In this document: in pieces, positions 33,544-43,997 of the stretch | Numbering within the stretch: the first letter of the stretch is position 1 | How the letters are laid out: every line of letters starts with the position of its first letter | Source: Salipaludibacillus neizhouensis | GTDB lineage: Bacteria > Bacillota > Bacilli > Bacillales > Salisediminibacteriaceae | Length of the DNA stretch: 64,000 nt | NCBI RefSeq assembly: GCF_002886185.1 | Contig: NZ_KZ614146.1 | Coordinates: 2,092,930-2,156,929, forward strand | Direction: 5' to 3' | Made by a program: the position numbers and the translations under genes | Notes under the pieces: model-generated | The model's database searches: none | What the model was told of the DNA's origin: nothing | The model's input: only the letters and a program-made list of their open reading frames with translations

Positions 33544-35640
33544 TTACTTTTTTTCCTCTTCTTCCAATAAAACTTTACGAGAAAGGTTGACACGTCCTTG
33601 ATTATCTACTTCTGTAACTTTAACCATGATTTCATCACCCAAAGAAATCACATCTTCTACTTTTGCAACACGCTCTTTTGCAAGCTGGGAAATATGAACT
33701 AAACCATCTTTACCTTTAAATATTTCTACAAAGGCTCCAAATTTTTCAATTCGTTTCACTTTTCCTAAATACGTTGCACCTACCTCGACATCGCGTACAA
33801 TATCTTCAATCGTTGCTTTTGCTTTATTATTCATTTCTTGATTTAACGAGGAGATATAAACAATACCATCTTGCTCGATATCGATTTTAACACCTGTTTC
33901 TTCAATAATTTTATTAATGATCTTACCACTTGGTCCAATTACATCACGAATCTTGTCAGGATGAATTTTCATTGTTAAGATCTTCGGTGCATGAGCACTC
34001 AATTCTTTACGAGATTCCGGAATAGTAGCCAGCATGTTTTCCAAAATAACTAATCTGCCTTCTCTAGCCTGTGATAGAGCTTCTACTAATACAGCCTTAT
34101 CAATCCCTTGAATCTTAATATCCATTTGTATTGCAGTTACACCTTTAGCCGTTCCAGCCACCTTGAAATCCATATCTCCAAGAGCATCTTCCATACCCTG
34201 AATATCAGTAAGTACAGTCAAATCATCTTCATGCTTGACGAGACCCATAGCGATACCTGCCACTGGAGCAGTAATAGGTACACCCGCCGCCATCATTGCT
34301 AACGTACTAGCACAAATACTTGCTTGAGAAGTCGAACCATTTGATTCTAAAACCTCAGACACTAAACGAATCGTGTAAGGAAATTCTGATTCAGGAGGAA
34401 TAACTTTCTCCAAAGCACGTTCCCCAAGGGTACCGTGTCCAATTTCCCGACGTCCCGGTCCTCTTATAGGTCCTGTTTCACCCACACTGAATAACGGGAA
34501 GTTATAGTGGTGCATAAAACGTTTTGAAGCTTCTACACCTAAACCATCCAGTATTTGAACGTCACCTAAAGCACCTAGCGTACAAATACTTAACGCCTGT
34601 GTCTGTCCACGAGTGAATAGTCCTGATCCGTGTGTCCGTTGTAAAATATCGATTTGTGAAGCTAACGGACGAATCTCATCTTTTTTCCGTCCATCAGGTC
34701 GGATATTTTCTTTCGTAATTAACTTACGAACCGTTTCTTTCAATAATTTATCTAGTACTTGTTTAGCATCTTTTGTTCGGTCTTGTTCCTCATCAACATA
34801 GCCTTCTAACATTTCATCGTAGACTTCTTTGATGGCGATTTCACGTGCGCCTTTTTCAACAACTGTTGCAGCTTGTACAAGTTGTGTTGTAGCCTTTTCA
34901 CGAAGCTCAGCTTCCAGCTCTTTATCAAGAGTAAGAAGTTTCACTTCCATTTTTGTTTTACCGAGTTTCTCTATAATCTCTTCTTGGAAGGAAACTAATT
35001 TTTTGATTTCTTCATGTCCATACATAATTGCATCCAAAATGATTTCTTCAGGAAGCTCATTTGCTTCTGCTTCCACCATATTAATAGCATCTTTTGTTCC
35101 AGCAACGATTAGATTTATATCGCTCTGTTTCATTTGATCTGTACTAGGATTGATGATAAATTCCCCATTAATACGACCAACTGTTACTCCGGCAATAGGA
35201 CCATCAAACGGGATGTCTGAAAGCGATAATGCAAGTGATGAACCGACCATAGCCGACATTTCTGAAGAGCAATCTAGGTCACTACTCATAACGATGCTGA
35301 TAACTTGAACATCATTTCTAAATCCATCTGGAAATAGAGGTCGAATCGGACGATCGATAAGTCGGCTAGTTAGAACCGCGTGATCACTTGGACGTCCCTC
35401 ACGTTTAATAAACCCTCCGGGGATTTTCCCAGCAGCGTAAAGGCGTTCTTCATAATTCACTGTTAAAGGAAAGAACGGTAAGTCTTTTGGTTCTTTTGAA
35501 GCTGTAGCAGTAGATAATACTGTAGTATCACCATAACGTACCATTACTGCGCCGTTTGCTTGCTTTGCGTACTGTCCTACCTCGAACGTTAACGTACGGC
35601 CGGCCCATTCCATTGAAAATGATTGATTTTCTTGATTCAT
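33544..35640 (-). CDS. pnp: Polynucleotide phosphorylase
   Basis: A 698-residue 3'-5' exoribonuclease. Two RNase PH domains flank a helical region, and the C-terminus has a KH domain ([20 protein letters not shown]) and an S1 domain ([23 protein letters not shown]). The catalytic [19 protein letters not shown] is intact. It degrades mRNA by phosphorolysis and can add tails. A longer frame begins at 35661, but AGGAG lies inside it, and the ATG at 35640 gives the family N-terminus. It follows rpsO, as in most bacteria, but a terminator separates them. Confidence 0.97.
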   Translation of the reverse strand: MNQENQSFSMEWAGRTLTFEVGQYAKQANGAVMVRYGDTTVLSTATASKEPKDLPFFPLTVNYEERLYAAGKIPGGFIKREGRPSDHAVLTSRLIDRPIRPLFPDGFRNDVQVISIVMSSDLDCSSEMSAMVGSSLALSLSDIPFDGPIAGVTVGRINGEFIINPSTDQMKQSDINLIVAGTKDAINMVEAEANELPEEIILDAIMYGHEEIKKLVSFQEEIIEKLGKTKMEVKLLTLDKELEAELREKATTQLVQAATVVEKGAREIAIKEVYDEMLEGYVDEEQDRTKDAKQVLDKLLKETVRKLITKENIRPDGRKKDEIRPLASQIDILQRTHGSGLFTRGQTQALSICTLGALGDVQILDGLGVEASKRFMHHYNFPLFSVGETGPIRGPGRREIGHGTLGERALEKVIPPESEFPYTIRLVSEVLESNGSTSQASICASTLAMMAAGVPITAPVAGIAMGLVKHEDDLTVLTDIQGMEDALGDMDFKVAGTAKGVTAIQMDIKIQGIDKAVLVEALSQAREGRLVILENMLATIPESRKELSAHAPKILTMKIHPDKIRDVIGPSGKIINKIIEETGVKIDIEQDGIVYISSLNQEMNNKAKATIEDIVRDVEVGATYLGKVKRIEKFGAFVEIFKGKDGLVHISQLAKERVAKVEDVISLGDEIMVKVTEVDNQGRVNLSRKVLLEEEEKK

Positions 35641-35961
35641 CTTTAGTTTAACTCCTCTCATTCAAGTAATAGTTCCTTTTATAATTAACTTTTATTTATG
35701 TAGTTATGATAAAAGCAATAATATTTTTATAATAGAGCAAATCTTTTATGTGTTGAAAAACAAGGCTGTTTTATTAAAAGTTGTTAGGATTCCGCTTGAA
35801 TTCGCTACAGCCCGTACACTTTCCGATTCTCCAAGCTTATAACCAAACAAAAATATCATAAAAAATCATTCACCAAGTGTCATTCTAAGTTTTAGAAGTA
35901 GGAAATTTTTAACTATCTACGTAAGCATAAGAAAAAGCGGGAGAAACTCCCGCTTACGTAA
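35641..35961. other. Intergenic region between rpsO and pnp
   Basis: About 320 bases without a gene. It holds the rpsO terminator at one end; an A/T-rich stretch (35690-35770) probably holds the pnp promoter, but I could not single out a good match. Confidence 0.5.
35935..35955 (-). terminator. rpsO terminator
   Basis: AAGCGGGAG and CTCCCGCTT form a perfect 9-bp stem with a three-base loop, followed by TTTCTT on the minus strand. Confidence 0.9.
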
Positions 35962-36231
35962 TTATCGACGAAGACCGAGCTTATCGACAACTTGACGGTA
36001 ACGAGTAACATCCTTATTACGTAAATACGTAAGTAAGTTACGACGTTGACCGACCATTTTCAAAAGACCACGACGTGAGTGATGATCTTTCTTATGAGTA
36101 CGCAAATGATCATTAAGCGTAGTAATTTGCTCCGTAAGGATAGCTACTTGCACTTCAGGAGAACCTGTATCCTTGTCATGAGTCTTGAAATTTTCAATAA
36201 TTTCATTTTTACGTTCTTGAGTTAATGCCAT
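35962..36231 (-). CDS. rpsO: Ribosomal protein S15
   Basis: The 89-residue S15 protein binds 16S rRNA early in assembly of the 30S platform. [26 protein letters not shown] and [19 protein letters not shown] identify it. The frame is open upstream for 27 more codons, but AAGGAGGTG sits just before the ATG at 36231 and homologs begin there. It has a strong promoter, a structured leader of about 80 bases and a terminator, so it is a single-gene unit probably controlled by its own product. Confidence 0.97.
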   Translation of the reverse strand: MALTQERKNEIIENFKTHDKDTGSPEVQVAILTEQITTLNDHLRTHKKDHHSRRGLLKMVGQRRNLLTYLRNKDVTRYRQVVDKLGLRR

Positions 36232-36317
36232 TTTGCTACACCTCCTTCTTTTCATCCCCAATTGCCGAGCAAACGTCGGTGACTCGATTTGCCAAGCATT
36301 GGTTCTTAACATTTTTA

Positions 36318-36346
36318 ATCATACTAGTTTTATTGCCATATTTCAA
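36318..36346 (-). promoter_or_regulatory. Sigma-A promoter for rpsO
   Basis: TTGAAA-N17-TATGAT on the minus strand, 5/6 matches in both hexamers with ideal spacing. The start point would be near 36310, giving a leader of about 80 bases. Confidence 0.72.
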
Positions 36347-36408
36347 GTTTTTCATTCATTTTACACAAAGAAAGAAAAATTTAACCCGTTTTTGGCAGAT
36401 TCTGCGAT

Positions 36409-37353
36409 CTAAGAATCTTGTTCAAATAAGCTTCTAGCTGTTTCTTTATCTTTTGAAATTTGCGCGATTAAATCATCAACGGAAGCAAACTTTTTCTCTC
36501 CTCTTATTCTTGCAACAAATGAACAAGAGACTTCTTTGTCGTAAAGATTACCATCGAAATCGAAAAGATGAACTTCAATCGTTGGAATCTCGTTTGAAGG
36601 ATCATGAAAAGTTGGTTTGTATCCTATATTACAAACTCCGCGATGCCAGTTTTTGTCTACACGTAACCATACAGCGTAAACACCTGTAGTTGGAATAACT
36701 ACTTTTTCGTGATAAGCAATATTAGCTGTCGGAAAACCAATCGTTCGTCCACGCTTTTCACCATGAACGACCTCGCCATATATGACATATTTTCTTCCCA
36801 AATAGGTGGTTGCCTTATCAATATCCCCCTGTAAAAGTGCATGACGAATTTCAGTAGAACTTATTTTCTCACCTTCATACGTGATTTTATCCACCGTTGT
36901 CTGAGATATCTTCTCACGAGAATGAAAAGGTAATGTTTCCATGGACCCTTTACCTAATCGACCATAGGAATAATCAAAACCTGCGACAACATGATTAATA
37001 TTTAACCCAATTAAATACTGATCCACGAATTCCTGAGGAGACAATTCTGAAAAAGCAGTGTCAAATTCAATGATAAACAAGTAATCTATCCCAAGTTCAG
37101 ATATCTGTTTTTCTTTTTCTTTAATCGTGGATAAATAGTATACGTCATCTTTATCAGTTTTACGTAAAACTTCTTTCGGATGAGGAAAAAATGTCATAAC
37201 AGCAGACTTCAATTGCATCTCATTCGCTTTTTTTTTCGCTGTAAGAATCACTTCTTGATGCCCTCGATGAACTCCATCGAAAAAGCCCAATGCTGTAGCT
37301 GTCTCAGGAAATTCCATTTGAGTATGAGGGTGTTTTAACTTCACTATTTGCAT
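36409..37353 (-). CDS. ribF: Bifunctional riboflavin kinase/FAD synthetase
   Basis: A 314-residue enzyme (RibC in B. subtilis) making FMN from riboflavin and FAD from FMN. The N-terminal nucleotidyltransferase domain has GFFDGVHRGHQ; the C-terminal kinase domain has GRTIGFPTANI. A GTG at 37362 begins a longer frame but overlaps the AGGTGG site, so the ATG at 37353 is used. It starts 11 bases after the truB stop and is the last gene of the long rimP-nusA-infB operon. Confidence 0.95.
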   Translation of the reverse strand: MQIVKLKHPHTQMEFPETATALGFFDGVHRGHQEVILTAKKKANEMQLKSAVMTFFPHPKEVLRKTDKDDVYYLSTIKEKEKQISELGIDYLFIIEFDTAFSELSPQEFVDQYLIGLNINHVVAGFDYSYGRLGKGSMETLPFHSREKISQTTVDKITYEGEKISSTEIRHALLQGDIDKATTYLGRKYVIYGEVVHGEKRGRTIGFPTANIAYHEKVVIPTTGVYAVWLRVDKNWHRGVCNIGYKPTFHDPSNEIPTIEVHLFDFDGNLYDKEVSCSFVARIRGEKKFASVDDLIAQISKDKETARSLFEQDS

Positions 37354-37363
37354 TATTACCACC

Positions 37364-38302
37364 TCATCGCTGATGAACAGTTCTTATCATTTTTTCAGGT
37401 TTCATACTGTCTGCTCTTTTTTCATCTTTTTTATATAAAGCGAGACATTCTCCTTGTTGATTATACAAACCCCAAATCGTTTCGTCCATCGATTTAACTT
37501 CTTCTGGTATAGTCAAAATCGCTCCTTGCATTACTCTCATTGCATCATGGTCGGTCACTGTTATTTTCGGAAAACTTGAAAGAGCTTCTTCCGGGCTAAT
37601 TAATAAATCTTGTTGTTTATCCTGAAGCCGGTATTCATCCAGCGTCTCCAAGGTATAACAATTCTCCCTATGGAAAGCGCCTGACGCTTCACGAATTAAA
37701 TGAGACATATGTGCTGGGTATCCTAACTTCTCGCCAATGGCAACAGTTAATGTGCGTATGTATGTGCCTTTACTGCAAACGGCTCTAAAAGAAAATGAAA
37801 CTGTTCCATCTTGATTCTTTTTTGGATGATCTAGTAATTCAAGCTCATAAATCGTTATTTCACGGCTGGGACGGTCTATTGTGATTCCCTCTCTGGCATA
37901 TTCATAAAGCTTTTTTCCTTTTATTTTCACAGCGGAATACATCGGCGGAGTTTGTTTAATTACTCCTTCAAGCTGGCGCAACACTGCTTTAGCACTGTCT
38001 TCCGTGATGTCCTCTTTAATTTCTTTTTTGTCTACTAATTCTCCCGAAGAATCTTCCGTTGTCGTCGAAAATCCTAATGTTACTTCACCAATGTATGTTT
38101 TCTTTTCAGCAGTTAAATACTCTACAATTTTCGTTGCTCTACCCAGACAAACAGGAAGAACTCCTTCAACATCAGGGTCTAGCGTCCCAGTGTGACCTGC
38201 CTTTTTAGTACCGAATCTCTTCCCAACTTCTCTCACTGCAGAAAAAGAAGTCATTCCTTTAGGTTTCCATAAAGGAAAAACACCTATTAATTCGTTTGAC
38301 AT
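37364..38302 (-). CDS. truB: tRNA pseudouridine-55 synthase
   Basis: A 312-residue TruB enzyme that makes pseudouridine 55 in the T loop of tRNAs. WKPKGMTSF, GHTGTLDPDVEGVLP (with the catalytic aspartate) and RATKIVEYL are typical. The C-terminal part is a PUA-like domain. A GTG at 38311 is one base from the GGAG site and unlikely; the ATG at 38302 fits. It lies between rbfA and ribF, the standard order. Confidence 0.95.
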   Translation of the reverse strand: MSNELIGVFPLWKPKGMTSFSAVREVGKRFGTKKAGHTGTLDPDVEGVLPVCLGRATKIVEYLTAEKKTYIGEVTLGFSTTTEDSSGELVDKKEIKEDITEDSAKAVLRQLEGVIKQTPPMYSAVKIKGKKLYEYAREGITIDRPSREITIYELELLDHPKKNQDGTVSFSFRAVCSKGTYIRTLTVAIGEKLGYPAHMSHLIREASGAFHRENCYTLETLDEYRLQDKQQDLLISPEEALSSFPKITVTDHDAMRVMQGAILTIPEEVKSMDETIWGLYNQQGECLALYKKDEKRADSMKPEKMIRTVHQR

Positions 38303-38386
38303 TATGTCCACTCTCCAGATTAAGTTTAATTTAGTATTTAACCAAAAGAAAGGGGAGACAGATTTCCTCCATCTCCCCTAGTATTA

Positions 38387-38734
38387 TTACTTATCTTTAT
38401 TTAATCCACGTAAAAGCTCATCAATTCGGTTTCCTCGTTCTATGCTTTCATCGAATGTGAAAGATAACTCCGGTGTCTTTCTAAGTTGAATTCTTTTACC
38501 GATTTCAGATCGAATAAAACCGTTAGCTTGCTCTAACGCTTGAAGCGTTTTTTTACGTTCTTCATCTTCCCCGTAAACAGTAATAAATGCTGTTGCTTGT
38601 TGCAAGTCACCGGTTACATCGACTGCAGTGACTGTAACGAAACCTATACGGGGATCTTTAAGATCTCTTTGAATGATATCTGTTAACTCTTTTTTTATTT
38701 GTTCCCCAACACGATTGGCACGAACTTTACTCAT
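38387..38734 (-). CDS. rbfA: Ribosome-binding factor A
   Basis: A 115-residue KH-like protein that binds immature 30S subunits and helps 16S rRNA 5'-end maturation, important in the cold. The start [20 protein letters not shown] and the [17 protein letters not shown] segment are characteristic. TAGGAG precedes the ATG. It is co-transcribed with infB and truB. Confidence 0.96.
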   Translation of the reverse strand: MSKVRANRVGEQIKKELTDIIQRDLKDPRIGFVTVTAVDVTGDLQQATAFITVYGEDEERKKTLQALEQANGFIRSEIGKRIQLRKTPELSFTFDESIERGNRIDELLRGLNKDK

Positions 38735-38792
38735 AGCAAGACACTCCTATCGACAACGTAGATTCTTTCTTTTTATATTATAAGCTTAAATC

Positions 38793-39074
38793 CTATAACC
38801 ATTCCCAAGTGATTGAAGTAACTTCTAATTGCTCATTCGAATCAATAATGGAAATTGCCCGCTGAAGTTCTTTTTCTACTTGGATCTTTTGTGATCCTAC
38901 AGAAACAATTGCCCATTCTGTCCGTTGCCAAACATCTTGGTACCCAATCTCTGCAATAGAGACATTGAACCGTTGCTTCACGCGAGTAGCAACACTTTTG
39001 GTTACAGATCGTTTTTCTTTCAATGAATGGGGATGATAAATCACCGCTTCAACATTGATCGATCCAATTATCAT
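38793..39074 (-). CDS. ylxP: DUF503-family protein YlxP
   Basis: A 93-residue small protein of the YlxP family, always found between infB and rbfA in Firmicutes. The start ([20 protein letters not shown]), the [19 protein letters not shown] and the [10 protein letters not shown] segments are conserved. It is probably an RNA- or ribosome-associated protein, judged only from its neighbours. Its ATG overlaps the infB stop. Confidence 0.92.
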   Translation of the reverse strand: MIIGSINVEAVIYHPHSLKEKRSVTKSVATRVKQRFNVSIAEIGYQDVWQRTEWAIVSVGSQKIQVEKELQRAISIIDSNEQLEVTSITWEWL

Positions 39075-41191
39075 TTACGTTTAATTTCTTCCATAACATA
39101 AGCTTCGATGATGTCTCCCTCTTTCACATCATTAAAGTTCTCAAGAGTTATCCCACATTCGTAGTTGTTGGCAACTTCTTTTACATCGTCTTTAAAACGT
39201 TTTAATGCGCGAACGTCACCTTCAAAAACAACAACTCCGTCTCGAATAACCCGTACAGATGATCCTCTTGTAATCTTTCCTTCTGTTACGTAAGAACCGG
39301 CAATTGCACCAATTTTAGATACTTTAAATACTTGTCTTACCTCTGCTTGCCCAATAACTTTCTCCTCAAATATCGGATCCAGTAGGCCTTTCATTGCAGA
39401 TTCAACCTCTTCGATTGCATCATAAATGACACGATGTAAACGAATATCTACTTTTTCAGCATCAGCTGTTCGTTTTGCGTTTACGTCTGGTCGTACGTTG
39501 AATCCAATTATGATTGCTTTAGAGGCAGAAGCTAAAATAACATCGGATTCTGCAATTGCACCAACACCTGTGTGAATAATGTTTACTTTCACACCTTCTA
39601 CTTCAATCTTCTCTAAGGTACCTTTCATTGCTTCTGCAGAACCTTGAACGTCTGCTTTTACAATAAGGTTAATTTCCTTAATTTCTCCCTGTTGGATTTG
39701 TTCGAATAAATCTTCCAGGCTAACTGTAGATGTTTCTTTTCTGTCAGCTACACGCTGTTTAGATGCACGAGCTTCACCGAATTGACGTGCTTTTTTCTCA
39801 TCTTTAAATACGCGGAACTGGTCACCCGCTTGAGGTACAGCATTTAAACCTGTAATTTCAACCGGTGTAGAAGGTCCAACAGATTTAACTCGCTTCCCAA
39901 GATCATTGACCATTGCACGCACTTTACCAAAAGAATTGCCCACAACAATTGGGTCTCCAACATGAAGTGTACCCGCTTGAACGAGAAGCGTTGCAACAGG
40001 ACCACGACCACGGTCTAGTTCTGCTTCAACAACCGTACCTAATGCAGCTTTATCAGGGTTTGCTTTTAACTCTCCGACTTCTGAAACTAAAAGAATCATT
40101 TCAATCAATTCATCAATGCCAGTTCCATTAATAGCCGAAACATTTACAAAGATTGTTTCGCCGCCCCAAGCTTCTGCAACTAACCCATGCTCAGTCAGTT
40201 CTTGCATTACTCGGTCAGGGTTAGCACCCTCTTTATCCATTTTATTAACAGCTACAATAATTGGTACTTCCGCTGCTTTAGCATGGTTGATTGCTTCTAC
40301 TGTTTGAGGCATAACACCATCATCGGCTGCAACTACAAGAATCGTAATATCTGTTACTTGGGCTCCTCTTGCACGCATCGTAGTAAAAGCAGCGTGACCA
40401 GGAGTATCAAGGAAAGTTATTTTTTTATTATTCTCTTCGATTTGATAAGCACCAATATGTTGCGTAATACCGCCTGCTTCTCCGGCTGTCACTTTTGTGT
40501 GACGAATACTATCAAGAAGTGTTGTTTTACCATGGTCAACATGACCCATAATCGTAACAACTGGAGGACGTTCTTCTAAAAGAGCCGGGTCTTCATTTTC
40601 TTCAATTGATTCAAAAGCAGTTTCGTCAATAATTACTTCTTCTTCTGCTTTCACACCAAACTCCTCTGCTAAAATATTGATCGTTTCATTATCTAATTCT
40701 TGATTAATAGTTGCCATAACACCTAAATCCATAAGCTTTTTAATAAGTTCTGCTGGTTCTTTTTTTAACTTTTCGGCAAATCCACCAACCGTTACAGGTG
40801 TAGAATAAACGATTTTAGATGGTGTTTCTTTTACCGCAGGTTTAGGAGATGTCTGTTTTGTTTGTTGCTGCGATTGATTACGAGAGTCATTTTTACGGTT
40901 TTTATTATTACCACCGTTATTTACTCGTCCTTTAGAATTATCTTTTGACGCGTTGTCCGTACTTTTATTTCCAGTATTCTTAGCTTTGCTTTGTTCTGGC
41001 GTTGCTTTCTTAGAAGCAGGAGCATCCGTCTTTGCCGGGTCTGTTTTGCCACTAAGTTTTTCGATTGTCTTGTCATCAATCACACTCATATGGTTTGTTA
41101 CTTCAATGCCCATCTTTTTAAGTTGATTAATCACTTCTTTACTTGTCGTATTATTTTCTTTTGCATATTCATAAATACGAATTTTTTTCAT
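39071..41191 (-). CDS. infB: Translation initiation factor IF-2
   Basis: A 706-residue GTPase that brings formyl-methionyl-tRNA to the 30S complex and promotes subunit joining. The N-terminal 60 residues hold an IF2-N fold ([20 protein letters not shown]), then comes a Lys/Asn/Gln-rich low-complexity linker, a second IF2-N fold, the G domain with [15 protein letters not shown] and NKMDK, and the C-terminal domains. Of two ATGs, the one at 41191 is seven bases from GGAGG; the one at 41197 is only one base away. Length is close to that of B. subtilis. Confidence 0.97.
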   Translation of the reverse strand: MKKIRIYEYAKENNTTSKEVINQLKKMGIEVTNHMSVIDDKTIEKLSGKTDPAKTDAPASKKATPEQSKAKNTGNKSTDNASKDNSKGRVNNGGNNKNRKNDSRNQSQQQTKQTSPKPAVKETPSKIVYSTPVTVGGFAEKLKKEPAELIKKLMDLGVMATINQELDNETINILAEEFGVKAEEEVIIDETAFESIEENEDPALLEERPPVVTIMGHVDHGKTTLLDSIRHTKVTAGEAGGITQHIGAYQIEENNKKITFLDTPGHAAFTTMRARGAQVTDITILVVAADDGVMPQTVEAINHAKAAEVPIIVAVNKMDKEGANPDRVMQELTEHGLVAEAWGGETIFVNVSAINGTGIDELIEMILLVSEVGELKANPDKAALGTVVEAELDRGRGPVATLLVQAGTLHVGDPIVVGNSFGKVRAMVNDLGKRVKSVGPSTPVEITGLNAVPQAGDQFRVFKDEKKARQFGEARASKQRVADRKETSTVSLEDLFEQIQQGEIKEINLIVKADVQGSAEAMKGTLEKIEVEGVKVNIIHTGVGAIAESDVILASASKAIIIGFNVRPDVNAKRTADAEKVDIRLHRVIYDAIEEVESAMKGLLDPIFEEKVIGQAEVRQVFKVSKIGAIAGSYVTEGKITRGSSVRVIRDGVVVFEGDVRALKRFKDDVKEVANNYECGITLENFNDVKEGDIIEAYVMEEIKRK

Positions 41192-41235
41192 ATACATACC
41201 TCCTATACCTACTACAGCTGATCCTGTAATAGATA

Positions 41236-41538
41236 TTACTCAATTAATGAGCGAAATTTATTTGCAAAACCTTTATCAACTAATCCAACAGTCACTCGTT
41301 CGGCTTTTCCTATCGCTTGTCCAATTACATAGCGATCTTCAAAAAATATATATGGAATTTCATAATAATGGCACTTGTCGGTAACCTTTTTTTTCGTGTT
41401 ATCTGATGCATCTGCTGCAATAATAACAAAAACAACTCGTTTTTTCTGTATTGCTTTAACAACAAGCTCTTCCCCGGTAACAATTTTTCTGGCTCGTTGC
41501 ATGAGACCCAATAAGTTCACCCATGATTTATCTGTCAT
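41236..41538 (-). CDS. ylxQ: L7Ae-family ribosomal protein YlxQ
   Basis: A 100-residue L7Ae/L30e-type protein ([36 protein letters not shown]), expected to bind kink-turn RNA. It is always encoded between ylxR and infB; its exact RNA target is unresolved. The start overlaps the ylxR stop, with only a weak AAAGGT site, so coupled translation is likely. Confidence 0.92.
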   Translation of the reverse strand: MTDKSWVNLLGLMQRARKIVTGEELVVKAIQKKRVVFVIIAADASDNTKKKVTDKCHYYEIPYIFFEDRYVIGQAIGKAERVTVGLVDKGFANKFRSLIE

Positions 41539-41813
41539 GTGACTTTACCTTTATCACTCATACGAAGAAGTTCTTCGTAAACTGTTTCTGGAACCTTAGC
41601 TTTTAAATGACGGGATAAGCTGTCTTTTTTTTGTGCGTTTGAGATGACATCGTAATCTTTTGAAACATATGCCCCTCTGCCTGATTTTTTCGAAGATGGA
41701 TCCACGAAAACTTCTCCTTCAGGCGAACGAACCACACGAATTAGTTCATTTTTAGGTTTCATTTCCTGAGTAACAACGCATTTACGAAGGGGCACTTTCT
41801 TTTTACCTGCCAT
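41535..41813 (-). CDS. ylxR: YlxR/RnpM family RNA-binding protein
   Basis: A 92-residue DUF448 protein (PLRKCVVTQEMKPKNELIRVVR; KKSGRGAYVSKD). Recent work in B. subtilis names it RnpM, a modulator of RNase P; here that is by homology. A longer frame starts inside nusA, but AAGGAGGGG precedes the ATG at 41813, which gives the conserved MAGKKKVPLRKC start. It follows nusA by 13 bases. Confidence 0.94.
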   Translation of the reverse strand: MAGKKKVPLRKCVVTQEMKPKNELIRVVRSPEGEVFVDPSSKKSGRGAYVSKDYDVISNAQKKDSLSRHLKAKVPETVYEELLRMSDKGKVT

Positions 41814-41826
41814 GCCTTTCCCCTCC

Positions 41827-42954
41827 TTAGTCCTCTTTATTTCCCTCAATATTATCCATATAATCATCTTCATCTTGCTGAATTTCTTCTATAGGAGCAT
41901 TAGCATCATATATACCTAATTCTTCAGCATCAGTTTGACTTTTAATATCGATTTTCCATCCTGTTAATTTTGCTGCTAACCGCGCGTTTTGGCCTCGTTT
42001 ACCAATGGCAAGTGATAATTGATAATCCGGAACAACCACTTGGGTCATTTTTTCGTCATCACTTACAGTAACTTGGAGTACCTTAGAAGGACTTAATGCA
42101 TTTGCCACATACACTTGAGGGTCCGCAGACCACTTAACGATATCTATTTTTTCGCCTTTTAATTCATTCACAATTGTTTGAACTCGTTGTCCGCGTGGTC
42201 CAACACAAGATCCAACAGGATCAACATCCTCATCGTCCGCGTGAACAGAAATTTTTGATCGTTCTCCTGCTTCGCGTGACACTGATTTAATTTCAACAGT
42301 ACCATCATAAATTTCAGGTACCTCTAATTCAAATAACCGTTTTAAAAGTCCAGGATGGGTTCGTGAAATCATAATCTGCGGTCCTTTTGTTGTTTTTTCT
42401 ACTTTAGTAATATAAGCTTTGATTCGATCATTGTGTTTATAAGATTCATTCGGCATTTGTTCTCCGACAGGCATTAATGCTTCTACTTTGCCTAAATCAA
42501 CATAAATGAAGCGATGATCTTGACGCTGGACAATACCAGTCATGATATCTTCTTCACGATCTATAAAATCAGAATAAATAATACCTCTTTCTGCTTCTCT
42601 TACCCGTTGAGTAACAACCTGCTTGGCAGTTTGTGCTGCAATTCTTCCAAAATCCCGCGGCGTTACTTCGATTTCAACCACATCGTCAACGTCATACAGA
42701 GGATTAATTGACTTCGCTTCTTCAATCGCAATTTCAAGTCTGATATCGAAAACCTCTTCAACTACTTCTTTTCTTGCATAAACACGGATGACTCCAGTTT
42801 CGCGGTCAATATCCACCCTAACATTTTGAGCAGAATTAAAATTACGTTTATATCCAGTAATTAAGGCTTGCTCAATTGCTTCCAAAATAATTTCCTTATC
42901 AATACCTTTATCTCTTTCAATGGATGCCAATGCATCCATAAATTCATTATTCAT
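41827..42954 (-). CDS. nusA: Transcription termination/antitermination factor NusA
   Basis: A 375-residue RNA-polymerase-binding protein with an N-terminal domain, an S1 domain (GIVQRQDHRFIYVDLGKVEALMP spread over about residues 135-160) and two KH domains (VGSCVGPRGQRVQTI and LAIGKRGQNARLAAKLTGW). The C-terminus is a short acidic tail, as usual for Firmicutes. It modulates pausing and intrinsic termination. AAAGGGGG precedes the ATG. It lies in the conserved rimP-nusA-ylxR-ylxQ-infB order. Confidence 0.97.
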   Translation of the reverse strand: MNNEFMDALASIERDKGIDKEIILEAIEQALITGYKRNFNSAQNVRVDIDRETGVIRVYARKEVVEEVFDIRLEIAIEEAKSINPLYDVDDVVEIEVTPRDFGRIAAQTAKQVVTQRVREAERGIIYSDFIDREEDIMTGIVQRQDHRFIYVDLGKVEALMPVGEQMPNESYKHNDRIKAYITKVEKTTKGPQIMISRTHPGLLKRLFELEVPEIYDGTVEIKSVSREAGERSKISVHADDEDVDPVGSCVGPRGQRVQTIVNELKGEKIDIVKWSADPQVYVANALSPSKVLQVTVSDDEKMTQVVVPDYQLSLAIGKRGQNARLAAKLTGWKIDIKSQTDAEELGIYDANAPIEEIQQDEDDYMDNIEGNKED

Positions 42955-43107
42955 GGAACAATTTTCCCCCTTTCAAATTTAATGGCTCTACTAGTAAAGG
43001 GCGTTGATGACTGGTATGAACTGCCTATAATTACTACAAGTTATTATTGCATGTCAGCACAAACACAGTTTTCTTCATCCTCAACTCTTCATTGTTACAA
43101 AGCCATA

Positions 43108-43578
43108 TTAAAAAGCTATCGCTAATCTGGCTTTTGCCACCTTTTCATAAGGTACAGTCACCGTAATACGACGCGTTTTTACCTTCATTTCAATAGTAAG
43201 ATTTTCTCCATCGAACTGTGTTAATAGTCCTTCGAAGCTTTTGGCTCCATCAATAGGCGCATAAGTTGAAACATGTACATTTTTTCCTACGGCTCGTTTG
43301 ATATCTTTTTCACCTTTTAATGGTCTCTCAGCTCCAGGTGATGATACTTCCATGTAATAAGCCTGTTCTATAGGGTCCTTTTCGTCGAGAGCTTCACTTA
43401 ATTTTTCGCTTACCGCTGAACAATCTTCCAAATCCACTCCTTTATCACTATCTATAAATACACGAAGAAACCAATTTTTTCCTTCTTTTTGGAATTCCAC
43501 GTCCACTAACTCTAGGGACAGTTCTTCAAGAATTGGAGTCACAAGATCTCCCACCTTTGTTTGAATATTTTCAGCCAT
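43108..43578 (-). CDS. rimP: Ribosome maturation factor RimP
   Basis: A 156-residue protein needed for 30S maturation (YlxS in B. subtilis). [17 protein letters not shown] and [13 protein letters not shown] are signature segments; the C-terminus is an SH3-like domain. AAAGGAGG sits upstream of the ATG. It is the first gene of the nusA-infB operon; a 420-base gap with the polC terminator precedes it. Confidence 0.95.
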   Translation of the reverse strand: MAENIQTKVGDLVTPILEELSLELVDVEFQKEGKNWFLRVFIDSDKGVDLEDCSAVSEKLSEALDEKDPIEQAYYMEVSSPGAERPLKGEKDIKRAVGKNVHVSTYAPIDGAKSFEGLLTQFDGENLTIEMKVKTRRITVTVPYEKVAKARLAIAF

Positions 43579-43997
43579 AGGGTAAACCTCCTTTTTTCGT
43601 AAGGTAACTCGTATTGATACCTTGAATCTATGATGCCCAGCTACGCTACCTTATCGATAAAAAGGATAGCTTTAGGCTTCCTTAATTATTATTCCTTCAA
43701 ATGGAAATGAATATAAGTACAATAGCGTAAGCCCCATAAACACCGACGTAGAAGCAGAACGAAACACTTCCATATTAAACGTATTATGTACAACTCATGA
43801 AACTATAATTTCCTAAATAGGTACAAAAGAAAGAGTGGGTTTCCCCACTCTTTCGTAGCCGATATAATCTGAGTCCTTCATTAATATACCATATTCTAGG
43901 GACGCATGCAAATTCTCTTGTACTACATGAGTTGTCCCCCCCTTTTGAAAGCAAAAACTTTTTAGAAAATAATCTATTTCTCAAAAAATTATATCAC
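43579..43997. other. Intergenic region between polC and rimP
   Basis: About 420 bases. It contains the polC terminator (43830-43853). A 66-codon frame over the terminator is not credible as a gene. The rest should carry the rimP promoter and leader, but I could not choose among several weak -10 elements. Confidence 0.6.
43830..43853 (-). terminator. polC terminator
   Basis: AAAGAGTGGG and CCCACTCTTT form a perfect 10-bp stem with a four-base loop, followed by CTTTTG on the minus strand. Confidence 0.85.

Noticed and set aside
43784-43984. A 66-codon minus-strand frame between polC and rimP
   Set aside because: It spans the polC terminator hairpin, has no good ribosome-binding site and its composition does not resemble a folded protein.
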